NCBI GenBank assembly: GCA_029248885.1
Contig: JAQWIL010000003.1
Coordinates: 1-64,000, forward strand
Length of the DNA: 64,000 nt
From: Flavobacteriaceae bacterium
GTDB lineage: Bacteria > Bacteroidota > Bacteroidia > Flavobacteriales > Flavobacteriaceae
Direction: 5' to 3'
Positions 1 to 9,974 of this stretch are shown here, piece by piece. The notes beneath the pieces were generated by a model that saw nothing but the letters and a program-made list of their open reading frames with translations, did not search any database and was not told where the DNA came from. The position numbers and the translations under genes were made by a program. The stretch's first letter is position 1; each line of letters starts with the position of its first letter.

Positions 1-3000
1 GACCCGATTGTTGATGTTTATGCTGGGCCAGACGTCGAGTTTTGCTCTAGTTACAATGGTGGAGTTATTGAAATTAAAGGTTGGTCGAGCCGCTTTAATT
101 CGAGCTCATGGGTGAAAGTCAATCCAAATGGAACAACCTCAACAGTTGGGATCATCGAAATTGGAGATGCGGATGTTCGGTATACCCTACAACCAGAAGA
201 TTTAGCTCTTGGGTCGGCAACGCTTCGAATTGCTTCATCAGGTTCTGGGGAGTGCAGCGCTAGTGGACAAGACCAGATGACAATATTCATATCTGAAGCG
301 ATTGATGCAACAGCTGGTGAAATAGGAAGTATTTGTTCAGATGACTCCTTCACGATTAGTGATGCAGAGATTTTCAGTGATATCAATGATATAGAGGAAT
401 TTGAGTGGAGGCTAGGTGCAGGAGCGAATGGATCAATCTCAAATTCAAACTCACTAACGGCAACCTATAATCCTGATCCTGCTGATTCGAATGTAACTCT
501 TGAACTTCATATCACATCAAAACTCCTAGCAACAACCTCCTACACGATGCCTGATGGAAGATCTGCTGTTTACAATTTCAATTGTTCTCCACTAACAGAA
601 ATTCTTTACAAGGATTTGGTTGTTGCTGGCAATTTTATCGATACAGGCGCATCGATTACGGGGGGTGACAACCCGATTTGTACAGATGCGACCTTTGAAG
701 TGTTCTCTATCGATAACTTACAAAACGCAATTTTCTATGACTGGACAATCCCTGACAATGCGACCCTAGTTAATACCATAGACGATGGAAAAACGATTCA
801 TGTTTCGTTTGCTAACTATACTCAAAATAGTAATGAGACAGTTACTGTGACTGCCTCAAACGGTTGTGATGGACAGTCGATCACTTTAAATAAAGCAATT
901 GAAATTCACTCCGAGCCTGTGCTAACGCACGATTCTGGGGCTGGTTCTGAAGCGCAAGAATTGTGTTTGGGAGATGATATAGTAGATATTGTTTACTTGC
1001 TGGATGGGGGTGCTAAAAATTTACAAGCTGAACTTCAATTTATATGGCTTGAGGGCGTGAATGTAATGGCAAATCCACCAATCAATAACTTTACTTTTGA
1101 ACAACTCTCGGAATCGATAACTGTTTCTGGTACATTTACTGATCCCTCACAATCAGGTACTTATTCTTATCAAATCAAGTATGCTTCATCGGAGAGTTGT
1201 TTTACAACAGAAATTTTAGCTCAAGGTTCTCTAACACTTATAGCGCCACCGGTTATTACATTAAGTTCTGGTACATCTAGCGAGAACCAAGGACCTATAT
1301 GTAGCGGTGATGAAATAGATGACATTGAGTATAACAATACTGGTGCCTCAGTGATGATTTCATGGTCAACTGGAGCAAAACCAACAGGTATCGATTACAA
1401 TCAAAATGCTAATACTTTTGTAATCTTTGGAAATCCTGAAGTTCAACCAGGTGAAGCTAGCTCTACATTTACATACACAATAATCCCAATCGACTCTAGT
1501 GGTTGTGAAGGCCTACCACAATCCGGATCAATTATTGTCGATGCCGCATCACCAGTTGAGCCAAGTAATTTGAATTTAAATAATGAAATTTACTGTGAGG
1601 GTGAAAATGTCTCTTTCACGTTTTTCTTAAGTGATAATCTTACTGCACCACTTCCAATTACATACACTACTCAGGATTATGATACTTCAGGCACACTTGT
1701 TGGAACTCCTAATAGTTCATATATTAATCCACCAGGCTTTGTACCTTACTGGGATTTCGATCAATCCAAGCTTATAATAAGTGGAGCCCCAAGCTCTGGA
1801 CCAGACGTACGTAGAAGATATTCTTTTGAAATTAACATATCAAGTCAGGCAAATGCGTGCACTACAGCATTGACCACAAGCCCAAGCGGCACATTTTTTA
1901 TATCACAAAGTCCAACATTGTCTCTACATGGTAATCAACTTGATATTAATGGCAGTCAAGAGTTTACTGGAAATAAAAATCAAGAACTTTGTGAATCTAT
2001 ACCACTAAAACCAATTTTCATCAAAGTTGATGGTACAAATAATGCCCCTGTAGCAACAGGTCTTCCAATAGGAATCTCTCAACCTTCACCTCATCACGAC
2101 GATCCAACGGTATACGTTTTAGAGGGGACTCCTTCAAGTTCAAATAGTGACAATGAGTATAATTATGAAATTGTTTTAGAGTCAGAGTACGGATGTACTG
2201 AGACATTTACAGGTACCATTTACTTGGATAAAAATTATGAAATTGTTTTACAATCTACACCCTCAACTGAAAATCAGGAAATATGTGGAAACTCAAGTTT
2301 ACAGCCAATAAGCTACAGTTATACGCCTGGAATTGCAGATGCTGTGGTGAATTGGAGCGTATATGAAATTGGAAACAATACAGTTACATATAACCAAAAA
2401 CCTTCTGGAATTAGCGTTAGTGACTCTGGATCGGTTATAAAGATTGAGGGCTCTCCAACTGCAATCGATGTAAATGGAGATGGAACGATTAATCAAAACA
2501 TTGTGAGCTTTACAATTGTAACGACTACTCCAAATGGATGTACAGACAGTGGCGGTGTAAATCCGGTGCAAGAAACTAGGGACGGAGAATTTAAAGTCAC
2601 CTCTCTTCCGACTCTTGAGCGAACCTCCCAATTTGCCACGACCAGTGAATGTGAAGGCGAAGATATTGAGATTGAATTTGAGGCCTCATCTAATGTTCAA
2701 CCCATTTTAACCTGGAGTCAAAACCTTGTAGGGAATAATTTGAGAGTAGTGCCTGATATCAATAATGTCTGGAAAATCAAGGGAACAGTGGACGGCATTA
2801 CTGAAAATCTATCTCTTGATTATTCATTGATCATGAGAGATATTACATCTCTATGCGAATCTGTTCCAGTCCTTGGTACTGTATTTGTTGAGAATAAACA
2901 CGAACTAAAGCTTATCAGTGGATCAAAACAACAAGATGTTTGTGAAGGAAGTGGCATTAACCCTATAGTTTATGAGTTTGCAGGAGGAGCAACTTCAGTA

Positions 3001-6000
3001 ACTACATCTACTTTGCCACCTGGCCTTACGCCAGCAGTTGATTCAGAAAACAACACAATAAAGATATCTGGAACTCCAACTTCTCCAATTAGTGTTGATA
3101 CGCCAAAAATATTTACGATCGAAACGCTAGGAAGTGGAGGATTATGCACAAAAATTACTGATACCTTAAAAATTAATCTCATTCCGCAACCCCGATTTGC
3201 CAACCTTCCTCAAAATTACATACTTTGCGAAGGTGACTCTGTTAATTTTATTGAATTTGGCTTATTAGATGGGGCTGATGAAGTTATTGTTTCTTGGGAA
3301 AACAACATCAAACCTCCAGGTACGATCAACTCCGAGATTGACACTAGTACACCAAATCCTACATTTAGGTTTACGGGTGAGTTGTCAGGTGTTTCGGAGG
3401 ATAAAACCTATGGCTTTACACTGACTGCTAGAAATTTATCAACTGGCTGTGAGTCTATACCTCGTCAAGGTGAAATTACCCTTCAAAACGAACACGAGCT
3501 AAATCTTGAACTCGGGTCCACCTTTCAAGAAATTTGTGAAGGTGAAGAAATTGAGCCAATTGTTTACAAGTGGGGCGGCGGAGCTAGTACTGTTAATGTA
3601 ATTGGGCTACCAAATGGCTTAGATCGTGATACTAATAATGAAAACAAAAGAATTACAATTAGTGGTATTCCGACGGTTCCAATTAGTCAGGATGAAGAAC
3701 TTAAGTTTATCATAAAAACAGCAAATAGTTCAGATTCTTGTACAGAAAAAGTTGATACATTGACTATTGGGTTGATCAAACAACCAGCGATTCGAGTGTT
3801 AACTGGATCACAGTTTCAAACCAGAATATGTGAAGGGGTTGCGATAGATTCTGTTGTATTTGAAATTTTCAATGGCGCAACAAAACCATTCATCAATTGG
3901 GAGAATAATATCAAACCACCAGGTACTGTTAACCTTTATGACAATAATGATGGAACCCACACTTTAAAAGGAGAAATTAGCGGATTTGATCAAGACAAAA
4001 CCTATAACTATTCCATAACAGCTATAAATTTGACTAAAGGCTGTGAGTCAACTGAGCTAGAAGGAAGTTTGGGAGTGCAAAAAGGGCATGAGTTGCGACG
4101 ACTATCTAGTTATTCTTCGACGCAACAGAAAATTTGTGAAGGACAACCCATGGCATCCGATATTATATATGAGTTTGATGGTGGGGCTTCATCTGCAGAA
4201 GTCATTGGTTTACCCCCTGGTCTGGATTGGAATATAGATAACACCCTAAACCGATTGACAATTTCTGGCACTCCAGTTGTTGATGTAAGTGAAGTCACAG
4301 AATACGATTACAAAGTCATTTCTCTAGGGAATGATTGTGATCAAATTGAATTAGATGGGAAGTTGACTGTAGAGCCAGACGCAGAAATCTCATTAGAATC
4401 TCCAATTGCTACGGCAAATCAATTTATTTGTGAAGGCTTCCCAATTGAAGAGATTACCTACACATTTGGAGGAGGTGCAGTCGATGTGATTTACAATGGT
4501 CTTCCTGCTGGATTGACACCATTAATCACTTATGATCCAGTTGATCCCAACAAGGTCTCAAAGTTGACAATTTCGGGCACTGCTAATGTGAATGTCTCAG
4601 ATGACACAGAATTTGAATATTCAGTTAAAGCGCTCAATAATAATGGGTGTGTTCAACCTGAACTTAAAGGAACAATCACGATCAAAGCAAATGCAGAACT
4701 CACCTTATTGAGTTCTAGCTTATCAAAAGATCAAATAGTTTGTATTGGCACTGATATCATACCTGTAAACATTGGATATGTGAATAGTGAAATTCCCTCT
4801 GTAAGTGGTATGCCTGCTGGATTGTATATAACAACCGATGCTGCAAACGGAATTTTGACAATCCAAGGAAGTGTTACAGAGCTGCAATTGGGTAACCCCA
4901 ACCGAAAACTATCCATCATCGGAACCAATACGAACGGATGCCGATCGCAAGAAATAGAAATAGACATTGAGGTGCAACCGAGCTATAGCATCAAGCCCAC
5001 ACGAATAGTTGATGACATATTAGATACCAACAATCCAAGTGGTGCATCATATGTCAAAAATATTACCTGCTACGACAACAATGATGGAGAGATCATGGTA
5101 AATCTAGAAGTTGGAGGATCAACAACAGACTATATTTATTCTTGGACTGGTCCAAACAACTATGTAAATACCACTCAAAATAATCATATCAAAAATCTAT
5201 CTGCTGGAATTTATGTTGTACAGGTAGAGGCCCAGGGAGCTCGTGATTGTTCAATTTCACAAACCTACACCATTACAGAGCCAGATCCTGTCAACATCAT
5301 TACCAACGAGATAAGACCAGTTTCGTGTACAGGGTCAGAGGATGGGTTAATTTCTGTTACCATTGACGGTGGGAATGAAAACTTCTATCGCAATTTTATT
5401 TGGGAGGTTTTACAAGAAGATGTGAGCTGTACCACATACACTGTTAGACTACGCGACAGTGATAACGATGGTATATTTGATGTCGTTGATGCTGATATTG
5501 ATAACAATGGCTCTACTGACCCTGGAAAAACGGATGTGAATAATGACGGAATGATTGATGAAGCCAACGATCCCAATTATTCTTTCGGAACAGTTTCATA
5601 TCAGAGTTGTGATGGGGTCTTTATTCAAAATAATATCCTGAGAGGAGAATTCTCAGCAAATGGTATTTATCAAGTTTGTGCTATTCCGAATACCATAGCC
5701 GCTGATGCCAAACTCGACCATGATTTAGATCCAGATACCGACAATATAGCGTCTGTTACAATCTCTGGAGGAACTGCTTCTTGTTCTGCTGGGACCTGGA
5801 CAAAAATTGATCGCTTAAAGGGCAGTAGTCTTGCATCAAATCTCATCGAAGGAATTTATCGTTTAACTGTAATTGAGGGGCCCGACTTAAATGATATCGA
5901 ATCAAATGATTTGGAAAGTCTTCGCAACGATCCCGACATCTGTGTCTTTGAAGAAATCTATGAGTTACCCAAAGACCAAATTTTATATGGGTCAGTTCGT

Positions 6001-6816
6001 GTAGACGAGACCTATTGCTCGCTCACAGGTGGGTATATAGATATTGACGTGAACCAAAGTGCTGGTGCAATCTATTTCTATTATGACGGAGTTCGTGTAC
6101 CAAATACTGATGTTGAAGTCATTGCAGCAGAATTTGGCATCAACACCTATCGCGTGCTGATTCAGAATCCAAATAGCAACGGCTCTTTTGAAATTCGAAA
6201 TGCGACTGGCTGTGGAGTTGTGGTAGCGCAAGACCTTCTGGACACCAATGTCCTTACTCCAATTATAAACTACACAAGCCCTGAACTTGAAAAATATGGC
6301 ACAATTAGCGAGCGCAGTAATATCCTATTTACCCTTGCAGGAAACACAAGCTATTATCGTGTCGAGTGGGACTTTGGAGATGCATCTCCAGTTGCGGTAG
6401 GGGAGAGAGTATCACATCAATACTTTGCGGATGGCACATACACAGTTACAGTGTTTGTTTACAATGCATCAGGTTGTTTTACAACAACTACTGAAGAAAT
6501 CGTTGTTGGTAAAGGTTACACAATATTGATACCAAATGCATTTAGCCCTAATGGAGACAACATCAATGAAATTATAAGACCAGTGTTTACTGGACTCAAA
6601 GCAGTCGAATATTACATTTACAACAGTCAAGGGATTCTGGTTTATCAAGAGTTTGTTTCTGAGGACAATCTATCACCAAATGGTACGATTGAAATCATGG
6701 GCTGGGATGGAGAAAACTCTGATCCTTCTTCCAATTTCTATGTCTATAAAATTATTGGAACAAGAATCAATGAGGAGTTGGTAACTCGCACAGGAACAGT
6801 ATTTTTAATCGAATGA
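1..6816 (+). CDS. SprB-like gliding motility adhesin, repeat-rich, T9SS type B C-terminal domain (5' truncated)
   Basis: The frame is open from the first base, so the N-terminus lies outside the window; 2271 residues are visible. About thirteen Ig/PKD-like modules of roughly 100 residues each begin at a conserved Cys-Glu-Gly type motif (bases about 960 to 4980). A SprB-type repeat follows near residue 1690 (CYDNNDGEI). A second SprB-like repeat is interrupted by calcium-binding DxDxDG motifs near residues 1817-1855. A PKD domain lies near 2122-2170 (WDFGDASP), and the last 95 or so residues (IPNAFSPNGDNINE) match the gliding-motility-associated C-terminal domain, the type B signal for the type IX secretion system. 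From family knowledge it should be exported through T9SS and act as a surface adhesin moved along the cell. The stop overlaps the next gene by 4 bases, and that gene is SprF-like, the usual partner for type B substrates. I am sure of the class, not of orthology to SprB itself. Confidence 0.9.
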   Translation, partial: DPIVDVYAGPDVEFCSSYNGGVIEIKGWSSRFNSSSWVKVNPNGTTSTVGIIEIGDADVRYTLQPEDLALGSATLRIASSGSGECSASGQDQMTIFISEAIDATAGEIGSICSDDSFTISDAEIFSDINDIEEFEWRLGAGANGSISNSNSLTATYNPDPADSNVTLELHITSKLLATTSYTMPDGRSAVYNFNCSPLTEILYKDLVVAGNFIDTGASITGGDNPICTDATFEVFSIDNLQNAIFYDWTIPDNATLVNTIDDGKTIHVSFANYTQNSNETVTVTASNGCDGQSITLNKAIEIHSEPVLTHDSGAGSEAQELCLGDDIVDIVYLLDGGAKNLQAELQFIWLEGVNVMANPPINNFTFEQLSESITVSGTFTDPSQSGTYSYQIKYASSESCFTTEILAQGSLTLIAPPVITLSSGTSSENQGPICSGDEIDDIEYNNTGASVMISWSTGAKPTGIDYNQNANTFVIFGNPEVQPGEASSTFTYTIIPIDSSGCEGLPQSGSIIVDAASPVEPSNLNLNNEIYCEGENVSFTFFLSDNLTAPLPITYTTQDYDTSGTLVGTPNSSYINPPGFVPYWDFDQSKLIISGAPSSGPDVRRRYSFEINISSQANACTTALTTSPSGTFFISQSPTLSLHGNQLDINGSQEFTGNKNQELCESIPLKPIFIKVDGTNNAPVATGLPIGISQPSPHHDDPTVYVLEGTPSSSNSDNEYNYEIVLESEYGCTETFTGTIYLDKNYEIVLQSTPSTENQEICGNSSLQPISYSYTPGIADAVVNWSVYEIGNNTVTYNQKPSGISVSDSGSVIKIEGSPTAIDVNGDGTINQNIVSFTIVTTTPNGCTDSGGVNPVQETRDGEFKVTSLPTLERTSQFATTSECEGEDIEIEFEASSNVQPILTWSQNLVGNNLRVVPDINNVWKIKGTVDGITENLSLDYSLIMRDITSLCESVPVLGTVFVENKHELKLISGSKQQDVCEGSGINPIVYEFAGGATSVTTSTLPPGLTPAVDSENNTIKISGTPTSPISVDTPKIFTIETLGSGGLCTKITDTLKINLIPQPRFANLPQNYILCEGDSVNFIEFGLLDGADEVIVSWENNIKPPGTINSEIDTSTPNPTFRFTGELSGVSEDKTYGFTLTARNLSTGCESIPRQGEITLQNEHELNLELGSTFQEICEGEEIEPIVYKWGGGASTVNVIGLPNGLDRDTNNENKRITISGIPTVPISQDEELKFIIKTANSSDSCTEKVDTLTIGLIKQPAIRVLTGSQFQTRICEGVAIDSVVFEIFNGATKPFINWENNIKPPGTVNLYDNNDGTHTLKGEISGFDQDKTYNYSITAINLTKGCESTELEGSLGVQKGHELRRLSSYSSTQQKICEGQPMASDIIYEFDGGASSAEVIGLPPGLDWNIDNTLNRLTISGTPVVDVSEVTEYDYKVISLGNDCDQIELDGKLTVEPDAEISLESPIATANQFICEGFPIEEITYTFGGGAVDVIYNGLPAGLTPLITYDPVDPNKVSKLTISGTANVNVSDDTEFEYSVKALNNNGCVQPELKGTITIKANAELTLLSSSLSKDQIVCIGTDIIPVNIGYVNSEIPSVSGMPAGLYITTDAANGILTIQGSVTELQLGNPNRKLSIIGTNTNGCRSQEIEIDIEVQPSYSIKPTRIVDDILDTNNPSGASYVKNITCYDNNDGEIMVNLEVGGSTTDYIYSWTGPNNYVNTTQNNHIKNLSAGIYVVQVEAQGARDCSISQTYTITEPDPVNIITNEIRPVSCTGSEDGLISVTIDGGNENFYRNFIWEVLQEDVSCTTYTVRLRDSDNDGIFDVVDADIDNNGSTDPGKTDVNNDGMIDEANDPNYSFGTVSYQSCDGVFIQNNILRGEFSANGIYQVCAIPNTIAADAKLDHDLDPDTDNIASVTISGGTASCSAGTWTKIDRLKGSSLASNLIEGIYRLTVIEGPDLNDIESNDLESLRNDPDICVFEEIYELPKDQILYGSVRVDETYCSLTGGYIDIDVNQSAGAIYFYYDGVRVPNTDVEVIAAEFGINTYRVLIQNPNSNGSFEIRNATGCGVVVAQDLLDTNVLTPIINYTSPELEKYGTISERSNILFTLAGNTSYYRVEWDFGDASPVAVGERVSHQYFADGTYTVTVFVYNASGCFTTTTEEIVVGKGYTILIPNAFSPNGDNINEIIRPVFTGLKAVEYYIYNSQGILVYQEFVSEDNLSPNGTIEIMGWDGENSDPSSNFYVYKIIGTRINEELVTRTGTVFLIE
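960..4980 (+). repeat. Tandem array of about 13 Ig/PKD-like modules inside the adhesin gene
   Basis: Module starts are marked by Cys-rich motifs near bases 963, 1300, 1593, 1990, 2283, 2650, 2940, 3226, 3534, 3828, 4134, 4429 and 4741, mostly 286-340 bases apart. The typical layout is CEGxxI, then a GGA or GA motif, GLPxGL, SGTP, and a second Cys before the strand leading to the next module. The copies are diverged at DNA level, so this is an old protein repeat and not a recent DNA duplication. Confidence 0.85.
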
Positions 6817-7823
6817 GAATAGGGAAAATCGCTCATATTGGTTTATTATTATTGTGTGGATCCTTTTCAGGATTTACACAAGAAGGACATTTTTCTACCT
6901 CCCGTAATATGCAGTTTATCAATCCAAGCTATCATGGGATCAACATGGTGTCTAAAGCAGGCGTTTATTATAGTCAATTTGACTTTGGAGACGGGACATC
7001 GTACATTGACAATAAATACCTGTACGGGAATTTTGCTTTTGAAGATATGGATTTCAGTATTGGGCTCGATGTAAACTCCTTCAGCTTAACAAACCTAGGC
7101 CTCACTGAAAACAAAATAGACATAAGTTATATCTATAAAATTCCAATCAACTTTGACACCTACATTCTTGGCGCTCTGACGCTGGGAATTGGTTCGGATA
7201 ATATCGATCGTGGAGCACTGATTTTTCAAGACCAAATTGACCTCACCCTCGGAACCATCTCAGGAGTTTCTAGAGACCCACTGGCTGACTTTTCTCCATC
7301 AACCAATTATTTTGATATCGGTGCTTCCGCTTTGATTTACAACGAGAGATTCTTGATTGGATTGAGCTTAGACCACATCAACACCCCGAATGTTTCCTTC
7401 AATAACGAGTCTAATATTGAAAAAGAAATTGCATTTTCCCTTCAAGCGGCACTCGAGTTTAATGTCAACCAATACGGGAGAAGTTTTCTCCCCGACTATT
7501 CATACATGATGATGTATCTGTATGCACAACAAGCTGGAGAAACTTTGAGAGTCTATTCTTCTCAAGAACTGCAGATGGATGGATTTACTTTGGGGATCTT
7601 ACAATCTCTAGCAAAATTTAGAGATAACAACGCACTCGAATTTGGCTTGACCTCTGGCTTCTCCTCCGAGAATTATCGGGTAGATTTGACTTATACATTC
7701 CCAAGCTCACAAACCACATACAACCCGCCATCTATTGTACAAATTGGCGTGACTATGGATTTCGACCGATTTTCCCGAAACCGAAGAGGGAACTATAAGC
7801 GCCTGAGTACGAATAACATGTAA
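6813..7823 (+). CDS. PorP/SprF family type IX secretion system outer-membrane protein
   Basis: The 336-residue protein has a signal peptide (hydrophobic to about residue 20, cleavage near FTQ). The N-terminal segment MQFINPSYHGIN resembles the NPAxAG-like motif of PorP/SprF proteins. The rest is alternating short strands rich in Gly and aromatic residues, as expected for an outer-membrane beta-barrel. Family members assist secretion or surface attachment of T9SS substrates with type B C-terminal domains. The ATG overlaps the adhesin stop by 4 bases (ATGA), so the two are translationally coupled, repeating the sprB-sprF arrangement. The length is normal for the family, and I see no defect. Confidence 0.92.
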   Translation: MRIGKIAHIGLLLLCGSFSGFTQEGHFSTSRNMQFINPSYHGINMVSKAGVYYSQFDFGDGTSYIDNKYLYGNFAFEDMDFSIGLDVNSFSLTNLGLTENKIDISYIYKIPINFDTYILGALTLGIGSDNIDRGALIFQDQIDLTLGTISGVSRDPLADFSPSTNYFDIGASALIYNERFLIGLSLDHINTPNVSFNNESNIEKEIAFSLQAALEFNVNQYGRSFLPDYSYMMMYLYAQQAGETLRVYSSQELQMDGFTLGILQSLAKFRDNNALEFGLTSGFSSENYRVDLTYTFPSSQTTYNPPSIVQIGVTMDFDRFSRNRRGNYKRLSTNNM

Positions 7824-7875
7824 GACCTTAGTGCGGTTTGTATTATATTATCAATTTTCTACTTATGAAATTTTA

Positions 7876-7883
7876 TAAATTTG
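7876..7883 (+). promoter_or_regulatory. Candidate -7 box TAAATTTG upstream of the 682-aa lipoprotein gene
   Basis: The box matches the Bacteroidota housekeeping consensus TAnnTTTG. It lies in the 102-base gap after the SprF-like gene, 42 bases before the TTG start. I find no -33 TTG at the usual spacing, so support is moderate. Confidence 0.4.
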
Positions 7884-7925
7884 TTTAGTTTTATTGACAG
7901 AATATTAACACCATAATTTCCCATT

Positions 7926-9974
7926 TTGCTTTATCATCGAAAACCCTTTTTTATTTTACTCTTTTTGTTGGGATTGCAACTGTCCTGCGATACCGAACTA
8001 CTCGAAATCGATAAACTGAGTCAAAACACGGGCTTAACACCCAGTGTTCAACTCCCCATTGCGCAGGCCGAAATCCAACTCAACTCGTATCTTGATCGCC
8101 TAGATTTTGAAATTGACTACGAAAGAGATGACTATGCGACGATCTATGTTTCCGATTCGATTCAAAGACTGGTCGAAACGTCAATTGAGGATATCTATGA
8201 CCCGACTGAGCTTTCTGCTGAAGTGGGGTCTACATACACGTTGTCTCCCATAGAATTGGAAGACATTAACAACGATTTTAATCGTATTTCGATAAGCGAT
8301 GCGACCCAACTTTCTGACGGCACAACAACAGTGATTCTTCCATTTGAATCTGAAATGGCTCTGGGAACTATAGATGCATATAGTGAGTCATACCGAAGTG
8401 CCAGATTTTTTGATGGCTTAATAACATTTACGCTTGCCAATCAACTTCCTCTCGACGCCAATGTAAAAATACTACTATATGATGAAAACGACCAACTGAT
8501 CACATCTTCTGAAACCTTTTCAATAGCAGAAAACACGACAGAAACATCTTCTATTCAGATTGATGGCTTAACCATACCCAAACAGATAAAAGCTCAATTA
8601 GAGATCCAATCAGACGGGAGTGCACAACCGATCACAGTTGATAGCCAGAGTCAGTTTATTGATACGCAATTCAATCTATTAGGTGCGAGTGTTGATCTGT
8701 TAGAACTAAATCAAGAGAAAAGTTTTAACTATACCTTTTCAACAGCTATCAATCTCGATGAAGGTGACGATGTATCACTTGCTCAGATGTACCTAAAGGA
8801 AAGTATTATGAAGTTAGAATTTGTCAATCAAATTGATCATCCTATTGAGTTGCTAATCAGTAGTGACGATATGACTGTTGATGACCAACCCCTTCAACTG
8901 CAATACACAGTCCTTAAAAACAATCAAACACAGATCTTTCAGGAGGATTTAAACAATACACTCATTGAATTTACTTTAGATCCAGCAACAGACATAAGCC
9001 AAATTTCAATTGGTTATGATTTGACGCTCGACCTTCAGCCAGGCGATATATTGGAGGCAAATCGAGATTTGCGTTATAAAGCTTTATTTGAGGTTGTTGA
9101 TTTTGAGTATTTGTATGGAAACTTGACCCCCACACAACATATGGTTTCGGATTCGACTTTGATCAGCCAAAAACTATCCGAATTGTATGACAAAGTAAAT
9201 GTTGTTGACCCAAAACTAACATTTACAGCTCATAACGGCTTTGGGATTCCGTTGAAATTTTCTTATGATGCTATTGGAAAACGGAACAATGGGTCTGAAT
9301 TCGAATTTGTTTTCGACAATGACACGCAACTTATTGACCCCGCTGCAGAACTCTATGAGGTTGCCTCATCCGAGTGGTTCTATGACAAATCCAATAGCAA
9401 CCTCGACGAATTGATATCGTTCATACCAGATGATAAACTCAATATTGATGCAACCATTGATGTAAATCCAAATGCAGTAAATCAAAATTTTCTGCATGAT
9501 GAGTCCGAGTTTTGGATTGACATTTACGCGGAAACCCCTATGCATTTTAATATTAATAATGTAGAAATTTTGGACACCTTAACCATCAATTCTTCGATTG
9601 ATACAAGCGATCTTGCCCAGATTCTTGAAGCAACGCTACATTTTGATTATCGCTCAGAACTACCTCTCGAAGTTCAACTACGTACACAAATGATTGACAC
9701 CCTCTCGAAAAATGTATTTTTCGAGCTGGAGCCCTTGTTGCTAAATGCCGCTCCTGTTTCTGCCCTAGGAGAGGTAACAGAACCCGCTACTGGAAGAATG
9801 TCGATCTCCTTAACACAGGATGAAATCACAGAGTTAGCAGATGTAAACGGTATTCCTTTTGAATTGACGATTAGTACTTCCGACCCCGAAACCAAGGATG
9901 CTAAAATTTCTGCTAATTCAACAATCCAATTACAAGTCCAAGTAGAAGTCAAAATCGATGTTGATGAATATTAA
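7926..9974 (+). CDS. Unrecognised 682-aa putative outer-membrane or periplasmic lipoprotein
   Basis: I do not recognise a family. The N-terminus is a lipoprotein signal: a hydrophobic stretch at residues 8-19 and a lipobox QLSC with Cys21, followed by acidic residues (DTELLE). The remaining 660 residues are acidic, rich in Asp, Ser, Thr and Ile, low in Cys, and patterned like repeated beta-strands, with no transmembrane segment after the signal. The start is TTG at 7926; no ATG lies in frame before the signal peptide. The last 17 bases overlap the next gene, a barrel-like protein, which implies translational coupling. A surface or periplasmic lipoprotein paired with an outer-membrane barrel is my inference. 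The function is unknown. Confidence 0.85.
   Translation: MLYHRKPFFILLFLLGLQLSCDTELLEIDKLSQNTGLTPSVQLPIAQAEIQLNSYLDRLDFEIDYERDDYATIYVSDSIQRLVETSIEDIYDPTELSAEVGSTYTLSPIELEDINNDFNRISISDATQLSDGTTTVILPFESEMALGTIDAYSESYRSARFFDGLITFTLANQLPLDANVKILLYDENDQLITSSETFSIAENTTETSSIQIDGLTIPKQIKAQLEIQSDGSAQPITVDSQSQFIDTQFNLLGASVDLLELNQEKSFNYTFSTAINLDEGDDVSLAQMYLKESIMKLEFVNQIDHPIELLISSDDMTVDDQPLQLQYTVLKNNQTQIFQEDLNNTLIEFTLDPATDISQISIGYDLTLDLQPGDILEANRDLRYKALFEVVDFEYLYGNLTPTQHMVSDSTLISQKLSELYDKVNVVDPKLTFTAHNGFGIPLKFSYDAIGKRNNGSEFEFVFDNDTQLIDPAAELYEVASSEWFYDKSNSNLDELISFIPDDKLNIDATIDVNPNAVNQNFLHDESEFWIDIYAETPMHFNINNVEILDTLTINSSIDTSDLAQILEATLHFDYRSELPLEVQLRTQMIDTLSKNVFFELEPLLLNAAPVSALGEVTEPATGRMSISLTQDEITELADVNGIPFELTISTSDPETKDAKISANSTIQLQVQVEVKIDVDEY

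Noticed and set aside
960-4980. Recent DNA-level tandem duplication in the adhesin
   Set aside because: Module copies are recognisable as protein but differ widely in DNA, so they are old repeats and not a recent expansion or assembly artefact.
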